Source: RGIG4097 sp937885645 | GTDB lineage: Bacteria; Bacillota; Clostridia; Christensenellales; CAG-917 | NCBI GenBank assembly: GCA_937885645.1 | Contig: CALABJ010000014.1 | Location: 62,001-126,000 of the forward strand | Length of the DNA: 64,000 nt | Direction of reading: 5' to 3' | In this document: positions 1-7,770 of the stretch, piece by piece | How positions within the stretch are numbered: the first letter of the stretch is position 1 | Layout of the letters: each line of letters begins with the position of its first letter | The notes under the pieces: model-generated | The model's database searches: none | Told to the model about the DNA's origin: nothing | The model's input: the letters and a program-made list of their open reading frames with translations, nothing else | Position numbers and translations under genes: made by a program

Positions 1-500
1 GCTTCGGGATTCATCTGTGCTCCGTCCTCGCCATAAACCTTGTAGCCGTTGTACTCCTTGGGGTTGTGTGATGCGGTGATCATAACACCACAAATTGCGC
101 CAAGATGACGGACTGCAAATGAGCACATAGGCACGGGACGCACGTCTTCATAGAGCCACGCTTTCACGCCGTTGGCGCTGAGCACCTTGCTGACTGCAAC
201 TGCAAACTCACCGCTGTATCTGCGTGTATCATAGGATATGACAACACCTCTTTTTCTTGCCTCTGCGCCCAGTGAATTGACGTAGTCTGCAAGGCCCTTC
301 GTTGCCCTTTTGACGGTGTGCACGTTCATACGATTTGTGCCTACGTCAAGTATGCCACGCATGCCTGCCGTGCCAAAGGCCAAAGGTCCATAAAACATTT
401 CTTCCTTCTCCTTTTCGGTGAGAGAAACAAGTCTTGCCTTTTCGTGTTGGTCAAGTTCGTCTGAAAAAAGCCACTCTTTGTAGTTGTCGATATAGCTCAT
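1..500 (-). CDS. Phosphoglucomutase/phosphomannomutase family protein, N-terminal part (cut by window edge)
   Basis: The first 166 residues of an alpha-D-phosphohexomutase are visible; the rest lies beyond base 1. The family interconverts sugar 1- and 6-phosphates in the cytoplasm, feeding glycolysis and cell-wall sugar synthesis. The substrate-positioning motif GTAGMRG (residues 43-49) and the phosphoserine loop ITASHNPKEYNG (141-152, reactive Ser144) are intact. The extended N terminus before GTAGMRG resembles the PgcA/PGM2 type, so glucose 1-phosphate or pentose phosphate is a likelier substrate than mannose phosphate; this is inferred. The start ATG at 500 has AGGAGA just upstream, which lies inside the 3' end of the acyltransferase gene that stops at 502, so the two are probably cotranscribed. 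Confidence 0.9.
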   Translation of the reverse strand, partial: MSYIDNYKEWLFSDELDQHEKARLVSLTEKEKEEMFYGPLAFGTAGMRGILDVGTNRMNVHTVKRATKGLADYVNSLGAEARKRGVVISYDTRRYSGEFAVAVSKVLSANGVKAWLYEDVRPVPMCSFAVRHLGAICGVMITASHNPKEYNGYKVYGEDGAQMNPE

Positions 501-501
501 T

Positions 502-1248
502 TTATTCTCCTTTTTCCACTTGAAACGCCTTGTCTTTCAAGGTGTAGTGGTTCAGCTCGTGATATTGTTTGCCCTCGGTTTTTCTATCGCGGACGGGCTT
601 TGCAGGTATGCCTGCCACAAGGGTTTTTTCGGGCACGGATTTAGTGACAATGCTTCCTGTTGCTGCCACTGCGCCGTCACCCATAGTGACACCGGGGAGC
701 ACCGTGCAAGCGGTGTAAATCTTCACGTATTTACCAATTTTGACAGGAGCATAACTGCGCTCCATATGGTCACTTTCACTGTGGCCGTGACTAAAGATTT
801 TGGTGTACTCGGTTATCATTGAAAAGTCGTCAAAACTGACTCCGCCCTTTGCGTCTATATAGCAACAATGATTCCAAGTGACGTTGTCCCCCACTTCGAT
901 GAGGTGACCATAGTTGAATCTGCAACCCTCGTTGGCAACAAAACCAACACCGCATTTTTTGAAAAGTCGTTTTGCAATCATCTCTCTCAAAGGGATTGCA
1001 AAATCCACGTTGATAGAAAGTGGTGAGCGGTCAAGGGCTTCCCAAAGGACGTGCAAGTTGTGCTGTGTTTCGGTGTAGGGATGCTCATCGGCTATGGGAA
1101 GATAATCCCCCCACAACTTAAATGAGGCAAAATCTGTCTCGTCGTATCCATCAAAACCGAGGAGCGAAAAAGCGGTCACCATATTCTTGTTGGTGAGGTT
1201 TGAGGTCAGTGTGTCAAATTGTTCAAGAAGTGCTTTTGTGTTTTTCAT
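502..1248 (-). CDS. Left-handed beta-helix (hexapeptide repeat) acyltransferase
   Basis: This 248-residue protein has the hexapeptide-repeat signature of acyl/acetyltransferases related to maltose/galactoside O-acetyltransferase: the run VGFVANEG, IEVGDNVTWN, IDAKGG and the typical C-terminal turn GDGAVAATGSIVTKSVPEKTL followed by VAGIPAKPVRDR. A histidine-rich segment FSHGHSESDH near residue 152 is where this family usually keeps its catalytic His. It probably transfers an acetyl group from acetyl-CoA to a sugar hydroxyl; the acceptor is unknown. The first ~100 residues are longer than in maltose acetyltransferase. It has its own promoter (1264-1292) and runs directly into the sugar mutase gene with a 1-base gap, which suggests a surface-sugar role. 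Confidence 0.85.
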   Translation of the reverse strand: MKNTKALLEQFDTLTSNLTNKNMVTAFSLLGFDGYDETDFASFKLWGDYLPIADEHPYTETQHNLHVLWEALDRSPLSINVDFAIPLREMIAKRLFKKCGVGFVANEGCRFNYGHLIEVGDNVTWNHCCYIDAKGGVSFDDFSMITEYTKIFSHGHSESDHMERSYAPVKIGKYVKIYTACTVLPGVTMGDGAVAATGSIVTKSVPEKTLVAGIPAKPVRDRKTEGKQYHELNHYTLKDKAFQVEKGE

Positions 1249-1263
1249 AATTCACCTGTCAAT

Positions 1264-1292
1264 ATTCTAGCATACGGCACTCAGTAAATCAA
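1264..1292 (-). promoter_or_regulatory. Sigma-70-type promoter for the acyltransferase-mutase pair
   Basis: On the minus strand TTGATT (1287-1292) and TAGAAT (1264-1269) are separated by 17 bases, about 15 bases before the ATG at 1248. The transcript would therefore have a very short leader. Confidence 0.6.
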
Positions 1293-1317
1293 TATGCTTT
1301 CACAAATTTTATTTGTG

Positions 1318-1342
1318 AAAAAGGACGGCATCTCTGCCGTCC
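1318..1342 (-). terminator. Rho-independent terminator of the vanW transcript
   Basis: A perfect 8-bp stem GGACGGCA / TGCCGTCC (1323-1330, 1335-1342) with a 4-base loop is followed on the minus strand by a run of five T (1318-1322). A second AT-rich stem (TTTCACAAAT/ATTTGTGAAA, 1298-1320) lies immediately beyond it. Confidence 0.85.
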
Positions 1343-1397
1343 TCACTCAACACTTTTTTGATTAATTCTTTTCTTATTTAGTGGTGTTTTCGATGTT

Positions 1398-2249
1398 CTA
1401 CCCGCTTGGATTTGCGTTCTCGCCTATGTTGGGCGCATTTTCGGTTGGGCTCATCGGCTTTGTGCCACGGAGCACAACTTTCGGTTGGGGGGCGTAAAAA
1501 TCGGTGCGTATAAGCCTTGTCACCACCTTTCCTCCCCCTTCATATTGAAGATATCCCCGAGAGCGGAGTCCGTTTGCACCGCTGTCCTCCACCACTTCTT
1601 GACCAAAAAGCAGGGTGTCGTCGTCACGATAGATTGTTTCGCACTCCAAAATCTCAATGGTTTCAGACCGCCTTGAAATCTTCCGTCCTGCCACGCCGTA
1701 CACGTCGCACTTGACGTATTTTCCGTCTGCGGACATTTTGATTGTCACCGGTGCAGACAGAGTGTTGACAAACCTGAAATCACTGCCACTGGACACCATA
1801 GCGTCAAATGACGGTGCAACGTAGCCAACCGGCAAGGAGTGGGCTTGCACTCTTGTGACAGTGAGGTCGGCAAGAAGCACCGCGTTGTATAGTGTGGTGG
1901 ACACTTGACACACTCCTCCACCAACACCCTCAACAAACTGACCGTCTTGTATGATATATGCCGTTTTAAAACCTCTCTCTTCTCTACGCGGTCCAACCAC
2001 GTCGTTGAAGGAAAACTCCTCTTCGGGGGCTAAAACCGTGCCATCTATTTTGCTCACCGCAAGGGCGACATTGTGTTTTCTGTTTTCACCGCTGTCGCCG
2101 TAATAAGTGTAGAAGGAAGCGATGAGCCCCACCTTAGGACTTTCACCTCTCGCAACTGAATTGTCATCAAAAACACTGCTCATACAACATACTATGAAAA
2201 GAGTGAGCAAGGTTGACAACAACGTTTTTTTGACAAAAATAAAACGCAT
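1398..2249 (-). CDS. VanW family protein, secreted or membrane-anchored
   Basis: A 283-residue protein with a hydrophobic N-terminal segment (residues 7-25, LLSTLLTLFIVCCMSSVF), then a VanW domain. The diagnostic core reads TVLAPEEEFSFNDVVGPR, GFKTAYIIQDGQFVEGVGGGVCQVSTTLYNA, followed by a C-terminal beta-rich part resembling a G5-like tail. VanW-like proteins act outside the membrane; the family is named from a vancomycin-resistance cluster but its biochemical role is not established, and related proteins occur widely in sporulating Clostridia. No vancomycin-resistance genes are nearby. The ATG at 2249 lies inside a stem-loop (2244-2264), has no clear ribosome binding site, and could be replaced by a nearby TTG; the start is the uncertain part. 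Confidence 0.85.
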   Translation of the reverse strand: MRFIFVKKTLLSTLLTLFIVCCMSSVFDDNSVARGESPKVGLIASFYTYYGDSGENRKHNVALAVSKIDGTVLAPEEEFSFNDVVGPRREERGFKTAYIIQDGQFVEGVGGGVCQVSTTLYNAVLLADLTVTRVQAHSLPVGYVAPSFDAMVSSGSDFRFVNTLSAPVTIKMSADGKYVKCDVYGVAGRKISRRSETIEILECETIYRDDDTLLFGQEVVEDSGANGLRSRGYLQYEGGGKVVTRLIRTDFYAPQPKVVLRGTKPMSPTENAPNIGENANPSG

Positions 2250-2264
2250 ACCGATAGTATGCGT
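2237..2264 (-). terminator. Terminator-like hairpin overlapping the vanW start codon
   Basis: ACGCATAC (2244-2251) pairs perfectly with GTATGCGT (2257-2264) over a 5-base loop, and on the minus strand it is followed by TTTATTTTTGT. It could end the upstream rmuC-PHP transcript. The vanW ATG (2247-2249) is inside the stem, so the same structure could also hold back vanW translation. Confidence 0.55.
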
Positions 2265-2286
2265 CTTGTTCCGATTTTGATACGAC

Positions 2287-3081
2287 TTAATATCTTATGC
2301 CCAGTGCTCTCAAAGTGCTCTTGTCGGGGTTGACTTGGAAGTCCTTGTCCTCGTCCCCGTGGAAGTCACTGCCACCTGTGCAGACCAAGCCGTACTTTCT
2401 TGCAATTTGTCTAAACTCCGCCTTGTCATAGTCGGTGTATCTAGGATATTCCACCTCAATGCCGTCAAGTCCGTGGGCTTTCAGTCCCCCCACAAGAAGG
2501 TCAAGTTTTTTGTCAAGCAAATACTTTTTGGGGTGAGCAAGTGATGCCACTCCGCCATACTTTTTGATGAGTTTGACTGCGTCCATAGGCGTGGTGCGCT
2601 TTATCTCTTGATAGGCTTTTCCTTTTGGTCCAAGATATCTTTCAAAGGCATCGTTGACGTCCTTTGCATATCCCTTTTCGACCATCTCTTTTGCCATGTG
2701 CAGTCTGCCGATTCCGTCCATTTCTGCGGTGAAAGAAAGGGGCATACCAACTTCACTGAGACGCTTCAAAATTGCGCCGTTTCTTTCCTTTCTCATGCCT
2801 TGAACTTTTGCAAGATCTTGCTTGAAATCGGGGTTTTTATAGTCAAAATTGTATCCTAAAACGTGGATTTCGCAACTTGAAAAGCTTGAAATCTCAATCC
2901 CGGGGATGACTTTCACCCCCAGTTCCTTTCCGCGTTTGATGGCCTCATCAAGTCCACTGACGCTGTCGTGGTCGGTGATTGCAATGACTTCAAGCCCCGT
3001 TCTTTTTGCCCATTCCACAACCTGTGACGGAGTCAAACTTCCGTCACTTGCAGTGGTGTGCAAATGAAAATCTGCCTTCAT
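2287..3081 (-). CDS. PHP-domain metal-dependent phosphoesterase
   Basis: This 264-residue protein is a stand-alone PHP phosphoesterase of the YciV/RNase AM-like type, which hydrolyses nucleoside 3',5'-bisphosphates or trims short RNA 5' ends. Metal-binding motifs are in the expected order: DFHLHTTASDG at the N terminus, ITDHDS near residue 37, PGIEIS near 61, SLAHPKKY near 180 and GSDFHGDEDKD near 240. The length fits the family. The ATG is preceded by GGAGGAATAA and the gene abuts rmuC, so it is the last gene of the tilS-hpt-cca-rmuC run. The exact substrate cannot be told from sequence. Confidence 0.85.
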   Translation of the reverse strand: MKADFHLHTTASDGSLTPSQVVEWAKRTGLEVIAITDHDSVSGLDEAIKRGKELGVKVIPGIEISSFSSCEIHVLGYNFDYKNPDFKQDLAKVQGMRKERNGAILKRLSEVGMPLSFTAEMDGIGRLHMAKEMVEKGYAKDVNDAFERYLGPKGKAYQEIKRTTPMDAVKLIKKYGGVASLAHPKKYLLDKKLDLLVGGLKAHGLDGIEVEYPRYTDYDKAEFRQIARKYGLVCTGGSDFHGDEDKDFQVNPDKSTLRALGIRY

Positions 3082-4395
3082 TTATTCCTCCGTGTCAAAC
3101 TCCTCTGACGCTTCAATTATTTCTGTTGTTTCTGCAAAACCATCAAGAAGACTCACTTCGTCACTAACTTCAATTTTGGTGACCTTTGCAAGTTTTGCGC
3201 CGATCTTGTCACTCTTGGATTGAGCGTTGTCGATGGTCTTTTGGATTGTGCCAACGTTGTCTTTCAACTTGGAAAGATACTTGCTGAACATTTCAAAATC
3301 CTTTTGGAATTGAACGAGAAGTTTGGAGATTTCCTTGCTCTTCTTTTCAATTGCCACGGACCTGAATCCCATGCGCAAACTGTTGAGAAGTGCTGAAAGT
3401 GTGGTAGGTCCTGCCACCACAACTTTGCACTCGGTTTGCAATTTAGAGAGAAGGTCTGTCCTTCTCACCACCTCTGCATACAGCCCTTCAACAGGGAGAT
3501 ACATCACTGCAAAATCAGTGGTTGCAGGAGGCGCGATATACTTGTCTCTTATTGAGCGTGCTTGTTTCAGCACCGCTTCACCAAGGGCCTTTGCGCAGGC
3601 TTCAACCACTGCGCTATCCCCTTCAACTGATGCGTCAACAAGTCGCTCGTAGTCCTCTATGGGGAACTTTGCATCGATGGGAAGATACACTGTGCCCTCA
3701 CCCTTGCCGGGCAATTTGATGGCAAAGTCAACTCTGGTGTCTTCACCTCTTCTCACCTTGACTTGTTTGCCATATTGGTCATCGGTGAGGATTTGAGAAA
3801 GCAAGCTTTCAAGTGAAACTTCACCCCAAGTGCCACGGGTTTTCACGTTTTTGAAAATCTTGTTCAGGTCATTGACGTCGTGTTGCAATCCTTGAAGTGC
3901 ATTGAAAGTGTTGTTGATTTCAGTCAGTCTTTCACCAACCAACTTGAAGGATTGATTGAAGCGTTGTTCAAGATTTGCGGACAACTTTTCGTCCACGGTT
4001 TCTCTCATCTTTTCAAGTTGCTTTTCATTATCCTTGCGGACGGCTTCAAGTTGGCGCGCGTTGTCTTCCTTGATGGCCAAAAGGTTTTTGGTGTTTTCCG
4101 CCTTCAAGTCGTCAAGTTTTCTTGTGACGTCTTGCATAAACAGGTCGATGCGTCCTGTCATATCCTTTGTAGCAGAGGCTTGAGCGTTCACTGCCCCTGT
4201 CAACATACTATTTTCAATTTTGATGGTGGTGGCCATATCCTTTTTGACGTCTTCCGCCAGTTTTTCGGTGTCAGCACCTTGACCTCCTGCGTTTTTCTTT
4301 GTTTTGAGGAAAATCAAAATCCCCACCGCTATACCAATGACGGCAAGCACTAAGATGAGTATAAGCAAAACGTTGAAATATTGTTCTGTTGTCAT
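3082..4395 (-). CDS. rmuC: DNA recombination protein RmuC homologue
   Basis: A 437-residue RmuC protein. Residues 6-29 form one membrane span, followed by a long charged coiled coil (about 40-170) and the nuclease-like RmuC core around VDFAIKLPGKGEGTVYLPID with the motif IDAKFPIEDYERL. RmuC is known to limit inversions at short inverted repeats and is predicted to be a membrane-tethered nuclease. An in-frame upstream start at 4464 exists but would overlap cca by 73 bases; the ATG at 4395, four-base overlap (ATGA) with the cca stop and AAAGGAGCGG upstream, is the better choice. Translational coupling with cca is therefore likely. Confidence 0.88.
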   Translation of the reverse strand: MTTEQYFNVLLILILVLAVIGIAVGILIFLKTKKNAGGQGADTEKLAEDVKKDMATTIKIENSMLTGAVNAQASATKDMTGRIDLFMQDVTRKLDDLKAENTKNLLAIKEDNARQLEAVRKDNEKQLEKMRETVDEKLSANLEQRFNQSFKLVGERLTEINNTFNALQGLQHDVNDLNKIFKNVKTRGTWGEVSLESLLSQILTDDQYGKQVKVRRGEDTRVDFAIKLPGKGEGTVYLPIDAKFPIEDYERLVDASVEGDSAVVEACAKALGEAVLKQARSIRDKYIAPPATTDFAVMYLPVEGLYAEVVRRTDLLSKLQTECKVVVAGPTTLSALLNSLRMGFRSVAIEKKSKEISKLLVQFQKDFEMFSKYLSKLKDNVGTIQKTIDNAQSKSDKIGAKLAKVTKIEVSDEVSLLDGFAETTEIIEASEEFDTEE

Positions 4396-5738
4396 TTTCC
4401 GCTCCTTTTTGCGATATACTGCAAAGCCTTTTCTCTTGTGCGCAGTGCGGGGTTCATTATGCACTCACGCCACAGCTCATACAGCATCATACCTCTATCT
4501 CTGTCCTCAACCCCCATATCAATGAGGTCACGGCCTGTGACAGGCAAATCCTTGACAGAAAGAGGTGCCTTTTCTTCTATAAGTTGATTCAGTGTTTCTC
4601 TTACAAAATTTTCTTCGGGATATGCCCCCATTGCTCCATAGGTGTCCGCATCGATGAGGTCGGCAAGGTCACTGGCTATCCCTGCATGCTCTGCCACAAA
4701 CCAGTCAAGCTTGGCCTTTGACATATTGCGGTTGATGTTGACCATATGGTTGAACACAAGGTCATACACTCTCTTTGCCTTTTGCTTGGGCATTTTGTAG
4801 TAGGCAAGGATATCCTTTGCCATATCAGCACCCACTGATGCGTGGACGTAGGTGTTGCCGTACTTATCCTGACAAGGGCGTTTGCCTATGTCGTGAAGAA
4901 GAGTTGCCCACCTCACGTTAGGCTTTGATGCCTTGAAGGCTTCAAGGGTATGCTCGTAGGCATCGTAGAGGTGATATTTGGGGTTTTGTTCAAGTCCTTT
5001 CAAGGCGTTGACCGCAGGGAACAACTCCTCCATCAAGCCCAGTTCGTCAAGAAGTTTCAGCCCTCTGTAATGGGCGTCAGTGAGGTTCAGTTCAGGGTGA
5101 CGTGTGTCCGCCACAAAGATTCTGTCAAGTTCTTGATATATCCTTTCAACAGTCAAGTCCTTCACTTGACTTGCATATTTTTTGGCACTGGCAAAAGTGT
5201 CTTTGTCAATTTCAAAACCCAGCTCGCAAGCAAATCTCACCATACGAAGAATGCGATGTCCATCTGCTGAAAACACGCGGTCTGGGTCGTCTGCGGTTTT
5301 GATAATCCTGTTTTTTACGTCATCAACTCTGCCAAGAGGGTCGACGATTTCGTCCTTGACAATGTCAAGATAAATGGCGTTTATGCCAAAGTCACGGCGG
5401 AGTGCATCCACCTTGATGTCATCGGTGAAAGTCACCTCTGAAGGTGTATGAGTTCCACTGCCGTCAGGATAACTGTCCGTCCTGAAAGTGGTGTATTCAA
5501 TGGACAATCCACGACCTGAAATGACCACCGTGCCAACACGCAAGTTTTTGTCTGAAACAACAAAATCGGTATGTTTAAGTGCTTGTTTGACTTCGTCAAC
5601 TGTCAATTCTGCGCATACGTCAACATCGTGACACTCCATGCCTAGGAGTCTGTCACGGACGTATCCACCCACTGCATAGAGGGGTTTGCCTTCAGGAAAG
5701 AAGGACGCAAGCTTTGTCAGTTTTTTGTGATCAACCAC
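4392..5738 (-). CDS. cca: CCA tRNA nucleotidyltransferase / poly(A) polymerase family
   Basis: About 448 residues. The N-terminal nucleotidyltransferase domain has YAVGGYVRDRLLG and the metal-binding DVDV, then the RNA-binding segment (RRDFGINAIYLD, DPDRVFSADGHRILRMVRFA), then an HD domain with LLHDIGKRPC and a C-terminal DLIDADTYGAMG helix. This is the HD-containing class found in Bacillota; it builds or repairs the CCA end of tRNAs. I place the start at GTG 5738, which has GAGGT 8 bases upstream and overlaps the hpt stop by 8 bases; a longer frame to 5819 would run inside hpt. Together with tilS it makes a tRNA-maturation and purine-salvage cluster. Confidence 0.88.
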   Translation of the reverse strand: MVDHKKLTKLASFFPEGKPLYAVGGYVRDRLLGMECHDVDVCAELTVDEVKQALKHTDFVVSDKNLRVGTVVISGRGLSIEYTTFRTDSYPDGSGTHTPSEVTFTDDIKVDALRRDFGINAIYLDIVKDEIVDPLGRVDDVKNRIIKTADDPDRVFSADGHRILRMVRFACELGFEIDKDTFASAKKYASQVKDLTVERIYQELDRIFVADTRHPELNLTDAHYRGLKLLDELGLMEELFPAVNALKGLEQNPKYHLYDAYEHTLEAFKASKPNVRWATLLHDIGKRPCQDKYGNTYVHASVGADMAKDILAYYKMPKQKAKRVYDLVFNHMVNINRNMSKAKLDWFVAEHAGIASDLADLIDADTYGAMGAYPEENFVRETLNQLIEEKAPLSVKDLPVTGRDLIDMGVEDRDRGMMLYELWRECIMNPALRTREKALQYIAKRSGK

Positions 5739-6279
5739 CGTAAACCTCAGGTGCAAGCACGCAAACGTCGGGATAGTTGCGATACTTTTGGTCGTAGTCA
5801 AGGCCGTAGCCGATGACAAATTCGTTGGGGATTGTGAATCCTACGTAATCCCCCTCAACCTCTACTTCACGTCTTGAAGGTTTGTCAAGAAGTGAGCAAA
5901 CCTTGACTGATGCAGGCTCTCTTGCTTCAAAGAGTTTTTTAAGATAACTGAGGGTGATGCCTGTGTCAATGATGTCCTCAACGATGATGATGTGCTTGCC
6001 CTTGATGGGTGATGACAAGTCCTTTGACATGTGCACTTCACCTGTCGTTGAGGTGGTTGCACCGTAGCTTGACACGGCGATAAAATCACAGTCAACTTTG
6101 TTGCCTGTCAGCTTGCAGAACAAATCTGCAAAGAAAGGCACCGCTCCGCGCAGGGTGACAACAAGGGTGTATTCCTTGCCTTCATAGTCACGGTTGATTT
6201 GATCTGCAAGTTCCGCAATTCTCTTTTGGATTTCTGCCCTTGTCACAAGTATTTTTGCCACTTCTTTTCCGTATTGCAT
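5731..6279 (-). CDS. hpt: Hypoxanthine phosphoribosyltransferase
   Basis: A 182-residue purine salvage enzyme that joins hypoxanthine or guanine to PRPP to give IMP or GMP. The PRPP-binding motif is clear (IIIVEDIIDTGITLSYL, around residues 98-114), as are the flexible-loop SSYG motif near 70 and the C-terminal base-binding segment IPNEFVIGYGLDYDQKYRN. Length is normal for the family. AAAGGTGAAC precedes the ATG. Its position directly after tilS matches the tilS-hprT order of Bacillus and many Clostridia. Confidence 0.95.
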   Translation of the reverse strand: MQYGKEVAKILVTRAEIQKRIAELADQINRDYEGKEYTLVVTLRGAVPFFADLFCKLTGNKVDCDFIAVSSYGATTSTTGEVHMSKDLSSPIKGKHIIIVEDIIDTGITLSYLKKLFEAREPASVKVCSLLDKPSRREVEVEGDYVGFTIPNEFVIGYGLDYDQKYRNYPDVCVLAPEVYGG

Positions 6280-6300
6280 AGTTCACCTTTTTCGGTTGTA

Positions 6301-7668
6301 TTAATTGTTTGGTTTTGAGATTTTTGCCATATCGCTTCCGTCCTCAACCTTCACGTCGGCGGAGATTTCTACTCCTAGGACAAAAAGCACTTGGTTTGAG
6401 TTTTTATATCCACTGGGTGCAGAGGCACAGACAACAAGGTCAGCGCGTCTTCTCAAAGGCACTTTTTTATCTGTCAAAAAGTCGCCTAGGCTTTTGCTTC
6501 CCCCACCGAATTTGTGGATTCTATCCTTTTCACGAGGGTGACGAAGCACCGCCGTCTTTGGGATTTTGTTTAGGTCAATGATGAGTTCACCCTCTTCAAA
6601 CTGAAGTTTGTCTGTGGGAATGACTGTGATGACACCCTCAACAGACTTCTTTTCAAAGGGGATTTCGTCAATATTGCTAGGTGTCGTCACCGCACTGAAA
6701 ACAAGATTTTCTCCGTCCTTGTGCACCTCAATGCCGTGAGGAAGGCTCAACTTCTTGCCGTTTTCTGCACTTGCAAGGTCAAATATCAAAGGATAATGCC
6801 TTTCTTCAATGTCTTGTCTTACACCCAACTTTTCAAAAATACAAAGTATTTTTCTTTTGGCTACGGCAGGAGTGTCTAGGTCGGTGAGGGGCATACTGCA
6901 CTCTCCGTCAACAACCGCTATTTCACCCACTTTGCTGAGAAGATAGTCGTCAATTTCACTGGCGTTTCGTGAAAGACGAGCAAGGGATTCATCAAGAGAG
7001 GGGAATCTTTCTTTTAACACCGCCATTTCCTTGCGGATAAAGTTTCTTGTGTAAGTGTCGTCTGTGTTGGTGCTGTCCTCAACGTAGGGAATATCCTTTT
7101 CCTTGACGTATTCGTTGATGTCTTCACGGGTGTAGTTGATAAGAGGACGGACGTAGTGACCACTCACCTCGCTCATACCTCTGAGCCCACGGACACCTGT
7201 GCCACGGATGATACGCATTATCAAGGTTTCCGCTTGGTCATCTTTGTGGTGAGCAAGGGCAACAAGGTCACATTTGCCCTCTTCCACAAGTCGGTCAAGG
7301 TGGAAATATCTCAACTCTCTGCCCGCCTGCTCTATGGTCATACCCTTTTCTCTTGCGTATGAAGGAGTGTCAAAGGCAATGCTGACACACTCTATCCCAT
7401 TTTTCAAACACCAGTCACGGACAAGCTCACTGTCCTTTTTGGACTCTGCCCCACGGATTCCGTGGTCAAAATTGACTGCAAAAAAAGGCGCGCCCATACT
7501 TTTCAAGATATGAGCCAACGCCATTGAATCTCTGCCCCCGGACAGGGCAAGTGCGATTTTGTTTGTTTTGAGATATTGTGTATTCAGCACGATTTTGCAA
7601 GCCATATAGTAAGTATAAACCACTTTCTCAAATTTGTCTATGACAAATTGGCGTGCACGTGTGTACAT
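6301..7668 (-). CDS. tilS: tRNA(Ile)-lysidine synthetase
   Basis: This 455-residue enzyme converts C34 of the tRNA-Ile CAU anticodon to lysidine so that it reads AUA. The PP-loop ATPase motif ALSGGRDSMALAHIL starts near residue 42, followed by FDHGIRG and LVALAHHKDDQAETLIMRI; the C-terminal half carries the substrate-binding domains (FGGGSKSLGDFLTDKKVPLRRRADL). It sits between spoIIE and hpt as in Bacillus subtilis. The start is uncertain: ATG 7668 and ATG 7605 (MACKIVLN) are both in frame and neither has a convincing ribosome binding site; the shorter form would give a more typical distance to the PP-loop. Confidence 0.92.
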   Translation of the reverse strand: MYTRARQFVIDKFEKVVYTYYMACKIVLNTQYLKTNKIALALSGGRDSMALAHILKSMGAPFFAVNFDHGIRGAESKKDSELVRDWCLKNGIECVSIAFDTPSYAREKGMTIEQAGRELRYFHLDRLVEEGKCDLVALAHHKDDQAETLIMRIIRGTGVRGLRGMSEVSGHYVRPLINYTREDINEYVKEKDIPYVEDSTNTDDTYTRNFIRKEMAVLKERFPSLDESLARLSRNASEIDDYLLSKVGEIAVVDGECSMPLTDLDTPAVAKRKILCIFEKLGVRQDIEERHYPLIFDLASAENGKKLSLPHGIEVHKDGENLVFSAVTTPSNIDEIPFEKKSVEGVITVIPTDKLQFEEGELIIDLNKIPKTAVLRHPREKDRIHKFGGGSKSLGDFLTDKKVPLRRRADLVVCASAPSGYKNSNQVLFVLGVEISADVKVEDGSDMAKISKPNN

Positions 7669-7770
7669 GAGAACGATTTTGTCATCCTAAAACCTGCAAA
7701 AACAAAAATTTAGCCAAATAGAACGCTGAAAAATTTTCCAAAAATAATTTTTATTATTTTTGAATTTTGT

